Of a stretch of 64,000 nt of DNA, positions 48,489 through 58,600 are shown in pieces; within the stretch, counting starts at the first letter, position 1; each line of letters begins with the position of its first letter. The stretch comes from Intestinirhabdus alba (GTDB lineage Bacteria > Pseudomonadota > Gammaproteobacteria > Enterobacterales > Enterobacteriaceae). The DNA lies in NCBI RefSeq assembly GCF_009711095.1, contig NZ_WMJZ01000009.1, positions 1 through 64,000 on the forward strand, written 5' to 3'. Both the position numbers and the translations under genes were made by a program. A model generated the notes under the pieces. The model saw only the letters and a program-made list of their open reading frames with translations. It was not told the DNA's origin and ran no database searches.

Positions 48489-48734
48489 TCAGGCGGCGAC
48501 ATAGCTGATGGAGTGCTCCAGCGACTGGCTACGGCTGTCGATAACAATGTTCCAGACGCCGGTATAGGGAACCGTCAGCCACGCGCTGTGGCGATCCTGT
48601 ACGCTCAGGGTATCGCACAGCGTCTCTTTACTCTGCGCCTGGTCGCTCATCAGATGGATGCGGCTGGGTGCAGAGCAGCGCACGATAACCGTATCTCCGC
48701 CAAACAGTGTCAGACTTGCTTTTACCAGTGCCAT
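48489..48734 (-). CDS. DUF1883-like small protein
   Basis: This 81-residue protein starts MALVKASLTLFGGDTVIVRC, has RIHLMSD and ends VPYTGVWNIVIDSRSQSLEHSISYV. The pattern of alternating strands and the GVWNIVID segment are close to DUF1883 proteins, whose function is unknown. The ATG at 48734 has GGGGGA in front. It takes the place where E. coli has chaC, but on the opposite strand and with no similarity to ChaC. Confidence 0.7.
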   Translation of the reverse strand: MALVKASLTLFGGDTVIVRCSAPSRIHLMSDQAQSKETLCDTLSVQDRHSAWLTVPYTGVWNIVIDSRSQSLEHSISYVAA

Positions 48735-48985
48735 TTTTCCCCCGTTGTCAGGTGATGCGCTCCCTGCGGTAAGTCCTGTGTGTCGTTCAATTTTCACTCA
48801 GCGAATAACACCAAAGGGTTAAGCGGGGGATGCTGATTTTGATCAAAAAATGGCATGGCGGGTAAACAATTAAGATAATATTGCACTCGCCGCTGATTCG
48901 GACGCAGGAATGGTTGTTAACGCCGCGCCCGACCGCGCTGTTATCGGGTAATAACGGCTGGCAGCAGTGCATTTACCTGCCGGCG

Positions 48986-49339
48986 TCAGAAGGTCAGAAC
49001 CTTATCCGCTGCCAGCGTCCACTGTGCCAGCTCGACCAGCGTACCGATTTCCACGCCGTCGATCAGGGGCAGACCGGCGATCCCACGGCCGTCGGCGCAG
49101 GTTTTGCATAGCTTCACCGGCACGTTCTGGGCGGTCAGGATCTCCAGCATCTGCTGGATGCTGTAGCCTTCGGCGGGCTTCTGGCCGCGCAGGCCGGCCG
49201 TTACGGCGTCAGACATCAGGAACAGCCGCAGATCGAGCTCGCCGTTCTGTTCGCGCAGGGCAATGGCCAGACGCAGGCTGTTAAATAAAGACTCACTACC
49301 GTACGCCGCGCCGTTGGCGATGATCACTATTTTTTGCAT
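48986..49339 (-). CDS. ychN: DsrE/DsrF-like protein YchN
   Basis: This 117-residue protein has the same length as E. coli YchN and is nearly identical in sequence (MQKIVIIANGAAYGSESLFN, SDAVTAGLRGQKP, KLCKTCADGRGI). YchN is a homohexamer with a DsrE fold and conserved cysteines; a sulfur-transfer role is suspected but not shown. The ATG at 49339 with GGAGTC in front is the conserved start. The 288 bases between it and ychO hold no other gene that I can see. Confidence 0.95.
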   Translation of the reverse strand: MQKIVIIANGAAYGSESLFNSLRLAIALREQNGELDLRLFLMSDAVTAGLRGQKPAEGYSIQQMLEILTAQNVPVKLCKTCADGRGIAGLPLIDGVEIGTLVELAQWTLAADKVLTF

Positions 49340-49627
49340 GTTGACTCCTTTATCCGCAGGGGAAGGAAGATTGTCGGCCGACGGCGGCCGCCGCACCGAT
49401 CCGGGAGCGCAGGGACCACGGCTGACGCGCCGCAGCCGGAATATCCGCTTCGTCCGGCGTATATGCTACCGCGCAAACGCCCCGCATCCAATCGGCAGCG
49501 GGCCGGTGGCGCGTTTTTTATACACCATCGGGAGATATTCCTGAAAGCGTGAGAAAAAGCTGCAAAGCCGCTGAATCGGAGGTAAGGTTTACGCTCAGCG
49601 TATTTGATGTAAGAAGCTGCCGACGTT

Positions 49628-51016
49628 TTGAGCCATTTTGACCGTTACCTTATCTTCTTTTCGCTACTTTTACTGCCCGCCGGTGCGCTGGCAGAGGCGC
49701 AGCCTGCGCCCGCCCGCCAGACGACGATTGCCGGGCTGCCCGATCTGGGCGCGCCGTCGGAATCCGCCGATGGCGAAAAGCATCTCGCCGGAATGCTTAA
49801 GGCATTTGGCGAAGCGAGCATGAGCGACAGCCCGCTCCCCGCCGGTGAACGCGCCCGCCAGTTTGCGTTTGGCCGGGTGCGCGACGCGCTCAGCAGCCGG
49901 CTCAGCCAGCGGCTGGAGAGCTGGCTTTCGCCCTGGGGAAACGCCAGCGTCAGTCTGCAGGTCAATAAAGAAGGGAAATTTAACGGCAGCCGGGGCAGCT
50001 GGTTTATTCCGTGGCAGGACAGTCCGCGCCGTCTCACCTGGAGCCAGCTGGGGCTGACCCGCCAGGACGATGGCCTGGTCAGTAATCTGGGCATCGGCCA
50101 GCGCTGGGACTATGAGGGCTGGCTTTTGGGCTATAGCACCTTCTACGATAGTCTGCTCGATGAAAATCTGCAGCGCGCCGGGCTGGGGGCGGAGGCATGG
50201 GGGGAAAATCTGCGGTTCTCTGCCAACTATTACCAGCCGCTCGACGGCTGGCGCGAACAGACGTCCACCCGCCAGCAGCGAATGGCGCGGGGTTACGATG
50301 TAACCGCAGAGATGCGGATGCCGTTTTACCGGCAGATTAATACCAGCGTCAGCGTGGAGCACTACTTTGGCGACCGCGTCGATCTGTTTGACTCCGGCAC
50401 CGGCTATCACGATCCGCTGGCGGTAAAGCTGGGGCTGAACTATACCCCGGTGCCGCTGGTGACGGTGACCGCCCAGCACAAGCAGGGGGAGAACGGCATC
50501 AGCCGCAATAAGGTGGGGTTGAACCTTAGCTACCGCTTTGGGGTGCCGTTAAAAAAACAGCTCTCGTCCGCCGAAGTGGCGGAGAGCAAAGCGCTGCGCG
50601 GCAGCCGCTACGACGCGCCGCAGCGCAGCAACCTGCCAACGTTCGAATATCGGCAGCGTAAAACCCTGAGCGTGTTTCTCGCCACCCCGCCGTGGGATCT
50701 GCAGCCGGGCGAGACGGTGGCGCTGAAGCTCCAGGTGCATAGCCTGTACGGCGTTCGTCGCCCCATCTGGCAGGGAGACACCCGGGCGCTCAGCCTGACC
50801 GCCGGTCGTGATGCCAACGGCATCGACGGCTGGACCATTATCATGCCCGCCTGGGATGGCAGGGAGGGGGCGACGAACCGCTGGCGGCTGTCGGTAATCA
50901 TTGAGGATAATAAGGGGCAGCGCGTCTCATCCAATGCGATCACGCTGGCGCTGAGCGAACCGCTGATGGCGATGCCGGGTGACGATCCGCGCTGGAGGCT
51001 GCTCCCGGAGGAGTAA
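49628..51016 (+). CDS. ychO: Invasin/intimin-like outer-membrane protein YchO
   Basis: This 462-residue protein matches E. coli YchO. A signal peptide (LLLLPAGALA) is followed by an inverse autotransporter-like beta-barrel domain (about 100-310: ESWLSPWGNASVSLQVN, NLGIGQRWDYEGWLLGYSTF, GLNLSYRFGVPL) and one Ig-like domain (about 330-450). It lacks the long passenger of true invasins. The start is a TTG (49628) with only a weak site before it, chosen because it gives the signal peptide seen in the family. Its stop abuts the narL stop with no gap. Confidence 0.93.
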   Translation: MSHFDRYLIFFSLLLLPAGALAEAQPAPARQTTIAGLPDLGAPSESADGEKHLAGMLKAFGEASMSDSPLPAGERARQFAFGRVRDALSSRLSQRLESWLSPWGNASVSLQVNKEGKFNGSRGSWFIPWQDSPRRLTWSQLGLTRQDDGLVSNLGIGQRWDYEGWLLGYSTFYDSLLDENLQRAGLGAEAWGENLRFSANYYQPLDGWREQTSTRQQRMARGYDVTAEMRMPFYRQINTSVSVEHYFGDRVDLFDSGTGYHDPLAVKLGLNYTPVPLVTVTAQHKQGENGISRNKVGLNLSYRFGVPLKKQLSSAEVAESKALRGSRYDAPQRSNLPTFEYRQRKTLSVFLATPPWDLQPGETVALKLQVHSLYGVRRPIWQGDTRALSLTAGRDANGIDGWTIIMPAWDGREGATNRWRLSVIIEDNKGQRVSSNAITLALSEPLMAMPGDDPRWRLLPEE

Positions 51017-51667
51017 TCAGAAGATGCGTTCCTGATGCACCCATACCGCCGCTTCAACGCGGGACTTGAGCTTCATTTTTTTCAGCATATGTTTGACGTG
51101 CACTTTCACGGTGCTTTCGGTGATATCGAGGCGTCGGGCGATCATTTTATTCGGCAGCCCCTGGGCAATCAGCTTCAGGATATCGCGCTCGCGCGGGGTC
51201 AGCTGGGTAACGTCGCGATCGGTGGTGGCGCGGTTGGCGCGCAGGCTGGCGGCCAGTACCGGGGTCAGGGCTTCGCTGAGCACCATTTCGCCTGCCGCCG
51301 CCTGCTGCAGGGATTTAAGCAGGTCTTCCGGCTCCATGTCCTTCAGCAGATAGCCGTCAGCGCCGCGCTTCAGCGCCGTCACCACGTCCTCCTCATGGTT
51401 GGAGACGCTGAATACCACAATGCGCCCGGAGAGGGTCTTCTCGCGCAGCTTGTCCAGCGTCTCCAGGCCGTTCATGCCGGGCATGTTGAGATCCAGCAGG
51501 ATCAGATCGGGATCGAGGGCCTCCGCCAGTTCGATACCCTGCTCGCCGTTGCTGGCCTCGCCGACTACGCTGATGTCGGGGGCCATGCTGATCAGCTGTT
51601 TTACGCCGGTCCGCAGCATGGGATGATCGTCAATGAGCAAGATGGTGGCCGGTTCCTGATTATTCAT
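51017..51667 (-). CDS. narL: Nitrate/nitrite response regulator NarL
   Basis: This 216-residue response regulator, same length as E. coli NarL, has a receiver domain with phosphorylation site Asp59 ([10 protein letters not shown]) and a LuxR-type helix-turn-helix ([34 protein letters not shown]). Phosphorylated by NarX, it binds TACYYMT heptamers to activate narK and narG and repress other anaerobic genes. It starts inside the end of narX (8-base overlap), so the two are translated together. Confidence 0.97.
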   Translation of the reverse strand: MNNQEPATILLIDDHPMLRTGVKQLISMAPDISVVGEASNGEQGIELAEALDPDLILLDLNMPGMNGLETLDKLREKTLSGRIVVFSVSNHEEDVVTALKRGADGYLLKDMEPEDLLKSLQQAAAGEMVLSEALTPVLAASLRANRATTDRDVTQLTPRERDILKLIAQGLPNKMIARRLDITESTVKVHVKHMLKKMKLKSRVEAAVWVHQERIF

Positions 51668-53456
51668 GGGTATCTCCCTGGTTTTCGCTAAAGTTTGTTT
51701 CGGGAATAAATGTGACGACAACCTCTGTACCGCCCGCTTTGCGGCGGCGCACCTGGCAGCTGCCGCGCAGGCTCTGGGCGCGATCGCGCATGATGATCAT
51801 GCCGTAGTGGTTGCTGCGTTCGGCGTTTTCCGGTACGCCGTGGCCGTTATCCTGTACCGTCAGTTTGATCTGTTTGCCGTTTTGTACCACAGCGACCACC
51901 ACTTCGTCGGCCTGTGAGTGCTTAAGGGCATTGCTCAGCGCCTCGCGGGCGATCTGCAGCAGGTGAATCGCCTGATGCGTGGGGACCCGCCGCGGCGGCA
52001 GCTGGTAGTCCAGCTTCACCGGGAAGCCAAACCGGACGCTGTACTCCTGACAGCTGGCCTCCAGCGCCGGACGCAGGCCCGGCTCCGTCAGCTGTAGCCG
52101 GAAGGTGGTTAACAGCTCGCGCAGCTGCACCCAGGAGGTGTTCAGCTCATTGCGGATTTGGCTCAGCAGATCGCGACAGTTTTCCGGCAACTGCCCGCCC
52201 TGCATCTGCAGGCAGCTAACCTGCATCTTCATGCAGGAGAGCGATTGTGCAATAGAATCATGCAGTTCGCGCGCAATAGTTGCACGCTCTTCCATTACGA
52301 TCAACTGCTGCTGGCGTTCCTGATGATGGTCCAGCGCCAGGGTGGCGGTAAGTTGTTCGACGAGGGTGTCCACCAGCTGCTGCTGATCGTGGCTGAGCTG
52401 GCGTCCGTAGGGCAGCGTCGCCAGCAGAATGCCGTACTGGGTATGAGCGTCGGTTAAACGCCACTTCAGTGTGGTGCCGCCGTCGATCTTCGGCAGCACG
52501 TCCCCCGGGCAGAGGCTGCAACCCTTGTCGTCACAGCTGAGATCGGTCTGGCAGGTAAACTCCTGATGGTTCTCTTCATCGTCAATGTCGTAGACCCGCA
52601 GCTCAATGTCGTGCAGCTGGGTTAAATTCTGCAGGCCATTGAGTACCGGGGAGAGCCGTTCGCACATGGGCACCTGGGAATGCAGCCGGCGGTTGGCCTG
52701 CCACAGGAAGGAGAGGATCTGATTTTTTTGCTCCAGCCCGGCGGTTTTCTCCCGCACCCGCTGCTCCAGTATCGCATAGCTTTCGGCCAGCTCTGCGGAC
52801 ATATTATTAAACGCCGTCCCCAGCGCCGCCATCTCGTTGCGCCCGCCAATCCGGGCGCGTTGGGTAAAGTCGCGCTGGCTGACGGCCCGGGCCATTGCCA
52901 GCAGCTGCTTCCACGGCTTCAGCAGACGCACCCGCAGCCAGACGATGGTAAACACCAGCAGCAGGGCCATAAAAATCGCCATCATCCGGTGCACCATCAC
53001 CACCCGCGCAATGCGCATTTCGGTAGTGTGATCAAAGGCGGAAACCAGCCGATCCAGCCCCGCCGTGAAGTGGGCGACGTCGGCGGCGACGGCGCTGCGG
53101 TCACTGGCCTGCAGCAACCCCGGTGCCAGATGAGTGTGCCAGTAGTCCTGTAGCGTCTTCAGCTGTTGCTGCTGACCGTCGCGATTCGCCGCGCGGATCA
53201 GCTCAGGGCTGAAGGCGGTTTGCTCCATCTCCTTCAGCAGCCGGCGGCTGTCGTTATTCAGCGGCACCGCGGCCAGCAGTCGATAGCTCTGCATGCGCAG
53301 GGAGCCCGCCTTGTTGATGGCGTGGGCGCTACCCTGCACCCCCAGCACCAGCCAGCCGGAAACGGCCATGCCTGCCAGTCCGATGGCCGTAGAGAGCATG
53401 ACGATAAGCGCCAGCTGGTTAACCAGCGTAAGCGGGGAGAGACAACGTTTAAACAT
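51660..53456 (-). CDS. narX: Nitrate/nitrite sensor histidine kinase NarX
   Basis: This 598-residue kinase, same length as E. coli NarX, has two membrane spans (about 15-37 and 150-175) that bracket the periplasmic nitrate sensor, with the P-box [20 protein letters not shown] domain follows, then a cysteine-rich central part ([16 protein letters not shown]) and the kinase core with His399 in ELHDSIAQS and a GHKL ATP domain. The ATG at 53456 ([11 protein letters not shown]) with AAGGAAG in front is the conserved start. It is divergent from narK across a 346-base regulatory region. Confidence 0.97.
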   Translation of the reverse strand: MFKRCLSPLTLVNQLALIVMLSTAIGLAGMAVSGWLVLGVQGSAHAINKAGSLRMQSYRLLAAVPLNNDSRRLLKEMEQTAFSPELIRAANRDGQQQQLKTLQDYWHTHLAPGLLQASDRSAVAADVAHFTAGLDRLVSAFDHTTEMRIARVVMVHRMMAIFMALLLVFTIVWLRVRLLKPWKQLLAMARAVSQRDFTQRARIGGRNEMAALGTAFNNMSAELAESYAILEQRVREKTAGLEQKNQILSFLWQANRRLHSQVPMCERLSPVLNGLQNLTQLHDIELRVYDIDDEENHQEFTCQTDLSCDDKGCSLCPGDVLPKIDGGTTLKWRLTDAHTQYGILLATLPYGRQLSHDQQQLVDTLVEQLTATLALDHHQERQQQLIVMEERATIARELHDSIAQSLSCMKMQVSCLQMQGGQLPENCRDLLSQIRNELNTSWVQLRELLTTFRLQLTEPGLRPALEASCQEYSVRFGFPVKLDYQLPPRRVPTHQAIHLLQIAREALSNALKHSQADEVVVAVVQNGKQIKLTVQDNGHGVPENAERSNHYGMIIMRDRAQSLRGSCQVRRRKAGGTEVVVTFIPETNFSENQGDTHE

Positions 53457-53560
53457 AGGACGGCTTCCTTCTGGCACCCGGGTTGTGGCAACCTTGATAG
53501 CGATGACGATGCCGCCGCCCCTGGCGGCAATGGCGTTATTCTCGTTTATCGTCCGGAGTA

Positions 53561-53587
53561 TACCCATACCTATAGCGAGTTACCTCT
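53561..53587. promoter_or_regulatory. narK: Cluster of NarL heptamers between narX and narK
   Basis: Three TACYYMT heptamers stand in a row: TACCCAT (53561-53567), TACCTAT (53567-53573) and TACCTCT (53581-53587). A fourth, TACTCAT, is at 53677-53683. Such clusters upstream of narK bind phospho-NarL and activate in nitrate. Confidence 0.65.
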
Positions 53588-53729
53588 TAATTGCCGCCGG
53601 TGGCAGGAAAATACAGCCACCGTGAGATGCGGCCAGCAGCGCCGTGAAATACCACGTCTTTTTAGCCTTCAGGAACTACTCATTTGGGAGGATGATAAAT
53701 TATTGGCATTAATAATGTCGACTTTTCCT

Positions 53730-53743
53730 TTGATTCATATCAA
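53730..53743. promoter_or_regulatory. narK: FNR box of narK
   Basis: TTGATTCATATCAA is a perfect FNR palindrome (TTGAT-N4-ATCAA). Its centre is 66 bases before the narK ATG, so a transcript start about 41.5 bases downstream of the box would give a leader of about 25 bases. It activates narK without oxygen. Confidence 0.88.
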
Positions 53744-53802
53744 CTTACCGGCGGCGGCAGACCCTAAGGTGGCAGCCATCAAATCAAGTGTCAGAGGTGT
53801 CT

Positions 53803-55194
53803 ATGAGTCATTCATCCGCCCCGGAAAGGGCATCCGGGGCTGTTATCACGGAATGGCGGCCGGAAGATCCGGCATTCTGGGAACAGCGCGGTCGGCGTAT
53901 CGCCAGCCGCAACCTGTGGATCTCCATTCCCTGCCTGCTGCTGGCGTTTTGCGTCTGGATGCTATTCAGCGCGGTGGCGGTTAATCTGCCGAAGGTAGGC
54001 TTTAATTTCTCAACCGATCAACTGTTTATGCTGACGGCGCTGCCGTCGGTCTCCGGCGCGCTGCTGCGCGTGCCTTACTCCTTTATGGTGCCGCTGTTCG
54101 GCGGACGGCGCTGGACCGCGTTAAGCACCGGCGTTCTGATTATTCCGTGCCTCTGGCTGGGCTTTGCGGTGCAGGATACCTCTACGCCGTTCAGTACCTT
54201 TATTATTATCTCCCTGCTGTGCGGTTTCGCCGGGGCGAACTTTGCCTCCAGTATGGCCAACATCAGCTTCTTCTTCCCGAAACAGAAGCAGGGCGGGGCG
54301 CTGGGTTTGAACGGCGGCCTCGGTAATATGGGCGTCAGCGTGATGCAGCTGGTTGCGCCGCTGGTGGTGTCGCTGTCTATTTTCGCCGCCTTCGGTAGCC
54401 AGGGCGTTGAACAGCCGGACGGCACTCAGCTTTACCTGGCCAACGCGGCGTGGATCTGGGTGCCGTTCCTCGCTATTTTCACCCTCGCGGCCTGGTTTGG
54501 CATGAACGAGCTGGCGACGTCAAAGGCCTCGCTCAGGGAGCAGCTGCCGGTGCTTAAGCGCGGGCATCTGTGGATCATGAGCCTGCTTTATCTGGCGACC
54601 TTCGGCTCCTTTATCGGCTTTTCCGCCGGCTTTGCGATGCTGTCGAAAACCCAGTTTCCGGACGTGCAGATCCTGCATTACGCCTTCTTCGGTCCGCTGG
54701 TCGGCGCGCTGGCGCGCTCGGCGGGCGGGGCGATCTCCGATCGCCTGGGCGGCACGCGGGTCACGTTGATCAACTTCGTGCTGATGGCGATTTTCAGCGG
54801 CCTGCTGTTCCTCACCCTGCCGGCGAACGGCGAGGGCGGTAGCTTTATCGCCTTTTTCGCGGTCTTCCTGGCACTGTTTTTGACCTCCGGGCTGGGCAGC
54901 GGCTCCACCTTCCAGATGATTTCGGTGATCTTCCGCAAGCTGACGATGGATCGGGTCAAAGCCGAGGGCGGTTCGGAAGAGAAGGCAATGCGTGAAGCGG
55001 CCACCGATACCGCGGCGGCGCTGGGCTTTATTTCGGCCATTGGCGCGATTGGCGGCTTCTTTATTCCCAAAGCGTTCGGCACCTCGCTGGCGCTGACCGG
55101 TTCGCCGGTGGGGGCCATGAAGGCGTTCCTGGTGTTCTATATTGCCTGCGTGGTAATTACCTGGCTGGTCTACGGACGGAAGATAAAAAAATAA
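53803..55194 (+). CDS. narK: Nitrate/nitrite transporter NarK
   Basis: This 463-residue major-facilitator protein, same length as E. coli NarK, has 12 spans and the two nitrate-signature glycine-rich motifs (GFAGANFASSMANISFFFP and the second around AAALGFISAIGAIGGF). It exchanges nitrate for nitrite over the inner membrane and so feeds NarG, whose active site faces the cytoplasm. The ATG at 53803 (MSHSSAPER) follows AGAGG. It is in front of narG, with its own terminator. Confidence 0.97.
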   Translation: MSHSSAPERASGAVITEWRPEDPAFWEQRGRRIASRNLWISIPCLLLAFCVWMLFSAVAVNLPKVGFNFSTDQLFMLTALPSVSGALLRVPYSFMVPLFGGRRWTALSTGVLIIPCLWLGFAVQDTSTPFSTFIIISLLCGFAGANFASSMANISFFFPKQKQGGALGLNGGLGNMGVSVMQLVAPLVVSLSIFAAFGSQGVEQPDGTQLYLANAAWIWVPFLAIFTLAAWFGMNELATSKASLREQLPVLKRGHLWIMSLLYLATFGSFIGFSAGFAMLSKTQFPDVQILHYAFFGPLVGALARSAGGAISDRLGGTRVTLINFVLMAIFSGLLFLTLPANGEGGSFIAFFAVFLALFLTSGLGSGSTFQMISVIFRKLTMDRVKAEGGSEEKAMREAATDTAAALGFISAIGAIGGFFIPKAFGTSLALTGSPVGAMKAFLVFYIACVVITWLVYGRKIKK

Positions 55195-55218
55195 AAATAG
55201 TTGTTTATTAACCCTTTT

Positions 55219-55245
55219 GCGCGGTCGATGGCCGCGCTTTTTTTT
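55219..55245 (+). terminator. Rho-independent terminator of narK
   Basis: The stem GCGCGG / CCGCGC is followed by eight T, 24 bases after the narK stop. It separates narK from the narGHJI operon. Confidence 0.88.
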
Positions 55246-55331
55246 ATCCCTGATTAGTTACAACATACTTACAGATTATGCGGCGCAGCGGGACGCCGCA
55301 GCCGGTGAGTAACCCCGTCAGGCAGGGCGGA

Positions 55332-55495
55332 TACTCCTTAATACCCGTCCGTTGATAATAGAGTATTCACGGCGTGATTAGATGAAAAAATAACTTTATA
55401 TTTCATAAGATTATATAGATAAAAGTGATTACACTTTGGGGGTAGTTTGAGAGATGTCCCACCTTTTCATCCCGGTTCGTCTTGATCGTTATCAA
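55332..55495 (+). promoter_or_regulatory. narG: narG regulatory region: NarL heptamer and FNR box
   Basis: TACTCCT at 55332-55338 fits the NarL heptamer, and TACCCGT next to it fits with one mismatch. A perfect FNR palindrome, TTGATCGTTATCAA, lies at 55482-55495, 138 bases before the narG ATG. The AT-rich stretch in between (55370-55430) is a plausible IHF bend site, as known for E. coli narG. This region accounts for the 432-base gap between narK and narG. Confidence 0.8.
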
Positions 55496-55626
55496 TTCTG
55501 ACGCCCTTTCAGACGGTTACCTTCGCTGTCAATCAAAGACGACATCCCTGAGCGGTCAGGCAAGAGATGTCGCCCGCAATGTCGACTTATCAGAGAGAGC
55601 TTTCAGGCTCCCACAGGAGAACACCG

Positions 55627-58600
55627 ATGAGTAAATTCCTGGACCGGTTTCGCTACTTCAAACAGAAGGGCGAAACCTTTGCAGACGGGCATGGCCAGCT
55701 TCTCGAGACCAATCGGGACTGGGAGGATGGATACCGCCAGCGCTGGCAGCATGACAAAATTGTGCGCTCTACCCACGGGGTAAACTGCACCGGCTCCTGC
55801 AGCTGGAAAATCTACGTTAAGAATGGCCTGGTCACCTGGGAAACCCAGCAGACCGACTACCCCCGAACCCGCCCGGATATGCCTAACCATGAACCCCGCG
55901 GCTGCCCGCGCGGTGCCAGCTACTCCTGGTATCTCTACAGCGCCAACCGCCTGAAATACCCGCTGATGCGTAAACGCCTGATGAAAATGTGGCGTGAAGC
56001 GAAAAAGCTGCACAGCGATCCGGTTGACGCCTGGGCCTCCATTATCGAAGACAGCGACAAAGCGAAAAGCTTCAAGCAGGCGCGCGGGCGCGGCGGCTTC
56101 GTGCGCTCCTCCTGGCAGGAAGTGAACGAACTGATTGCGGCGTCTAACGTCTATACCGTGAAAACCTACGGCCCGGACCGCGTGGCCGGCTTCTCGCCGA
56201 TCCCGGCGATGTCGATGGTCTCTTACGCTTCCGGAGCGCGCTATCTTTCGCTGATCGGCGGCACCTGCCTGAGCTTCTACGACTGGTACTGCGACCTGCC
56301 GCCCTCTTCCCCACAGACCTGGGGCGAGCAGACCGACGTGCCGGAATCCGCCGACTGGTACAACTCCAGCTATATTCTCGCCTGGGGCTCCAACGTCCCG
56401 CAGACCCGAACCCCGGACGCCCACTTCTTTACAGAAGTGCGCTACAAGGGCACCAAGACCGTAGCCATCACCCCGGACTATGCCGAAATCGCCAAGCTGT
56501 GCGATCTGTGGCTGGCACCGAAGCAGGGCACCGACGCCGCGATGGCGCTGGCGATGGGCCACGTGATGCTGCGTGAGTTCCACCTCGATAACCCAAGCCA
56601 GTATTTCACCGACTACGTGCGCCGCTATACCGACATGCCGATGCTGGTGATGCTCGAAGCGCGCGACGGTTATTACGCCGCCGGCCGTATGCTGCGCGCC
56701 GCCGATCTGGTGGACGCTCTGGGTCAGGAAAACAACCCGGAATGGAAAACCGTCGCCGTTAACCGCAACGGCGATCTGGTGGCTCCGAACGGCTCTATCG
56801 GCTTCCGCTGGGGCGAGAAGGGCAAGTGGAACCTGGAGCAGCGCGACGGCACCTCCGGCGAAGAGACCGAGCTGCAGCTAAGCCTGATGGGCAGCCAGGA
56901 CGAAATCGCCGAGGTGGGCTTCCCGTACTTTGGTGGCGAAGGCAGCGAGCACTTTAATAAGGTGGACCTGGAAAACGTCCTGCTGCACAAGCTGCCGGCG
57001 AAGCGCCTGCAGCTGGCGGACGGCTCCTCCGCGCTGGTGACCACCGTTTATGACCTGACAATGGCCAACTACGGCCTCGAGCGTGGCCTGAACGATGCTA
57101 ACTGCGCCACCGGCTACGACGATATTAAAGCTTATACCCCGGCGTGGGCCGAGCAGATCACCGGCGTTCCGCGCGCGCAGATTGTGCGTATCGCCCGCGA
57201 ATTTGCCGATAACGCCGATAAGACCCACGGTCGTTCGATGATCATCGTCGGCGGCGGTCTGAACCACTGGTATCACCTCGATATGAACTATCGCGGTCTG
57301 ATTAATATGCTGGTGTTCTGCGGCTGTATCGGTCAGAGCGGCGGCGGCTGGGCGCACTACGTGGGCCAGGAGAAGCTGCGTCCGCAGACCGGCTGGCAGC
57401 CGCTGGCCTTTGCCCTTGACTGGCAGCGCCCGCCGCGCCATATGAACAGCACCTCTTACTTCTATAACCACTCCAGCCAGTGGCGCTATGAGACGGTTAC
57501 CGCCCAGGAGCTGCTGTCGCCGATGGCGGATAAATCCCGCTACAGCGGCCATCTGATTGATTTCAACGTTCGCGCCGAGCGGATGGGCTGGCTGCCGTCG
57601 GCACCGCAGCTGGGCACCAACCCGCTGTACATTGCCCGCGACGCGGAGAAGGCCGGGATGAATCCGGTGGATTACACCGTGAAGGCGCTGAAAGAAGGCT
57701 CTATCCGCTTTGCGGCAGAGCAGCCGGAAAACGGTAAAAACCACCCGCGTAACCTGTTTATCTGGCGCTCCAACCTGCTCGGCTCCTCCGGTAAGGGCCA
57801 TGAGTTCATGCTGAAGTATCTGCTCGGCACCGAACACGGCATCCAGGGGAAAGATCTTGGCGAGCAGAGCGGCGTCAAGCCGGAGGAAGTGGAGTGGCTC
57901 GACAACGGCCTCGACGGCAAACTGGATCTGGTGGTCACCCTGGACTTCCGCCTCTCCAGCACCTGCCTCTATTCCGACATCGTGCTGCCGACCGCCACCT
58001 GGTATGAAAAAGACGACATGAATACCTCGGATATGCATCCGTTTATTCATCCGCTGTCCGCCGCCGTCGATCCGGCCTGGGAGTCTAAAAGCGACTGGGA
58101 AATCTATAAAGGCATTGCGAAGCGCTTCTCCGAAGTGTGCGTTGGCCACCTCGGGAAAGAGACCGACGTGGTGACGCTGCCGATTCAGCACGACTCAAGC
58201 GCCGAGCTGGCGCAGCCGCTGGGCGTGCTGGACTGGAAAAAAGGCGAATGCGATCTGATTCCGGGGAAAACCGCGCCGCACATTATGACCGTCGAGCGCG
58301 ACTATCCGGCCACCTGGGAGCGCTTTACCTCCATCGGCCCGCTGATGGAAAAAATCGGCAACGGCGGCAAGGGCATCGCCTGGAACACTCAGAGCGAGAT
58401 GGACCTGCTGCGCAAGCTTAACTACACCAAGGCGGAAGGCCCGGCGAAAGGCCAGCCAATGCTGAACACCGCCATCGACGCGGCGGAGATGATCCTCACT
58501 CTGGCTCCCGAAACCAACGGCCAGGTGGCGGTGAAGGCCTGGGCGGCGCTAAGTGAATTTACCGGCCGCGACCATACGCATCTGGCGCTTAATAAGGAAG

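Noticed and set aside
56878-58191. Open frame of 437 codons opposite to narG
   Set aside because: It is a shadow of narG codon use. narG has full family identity and length on the other strand.
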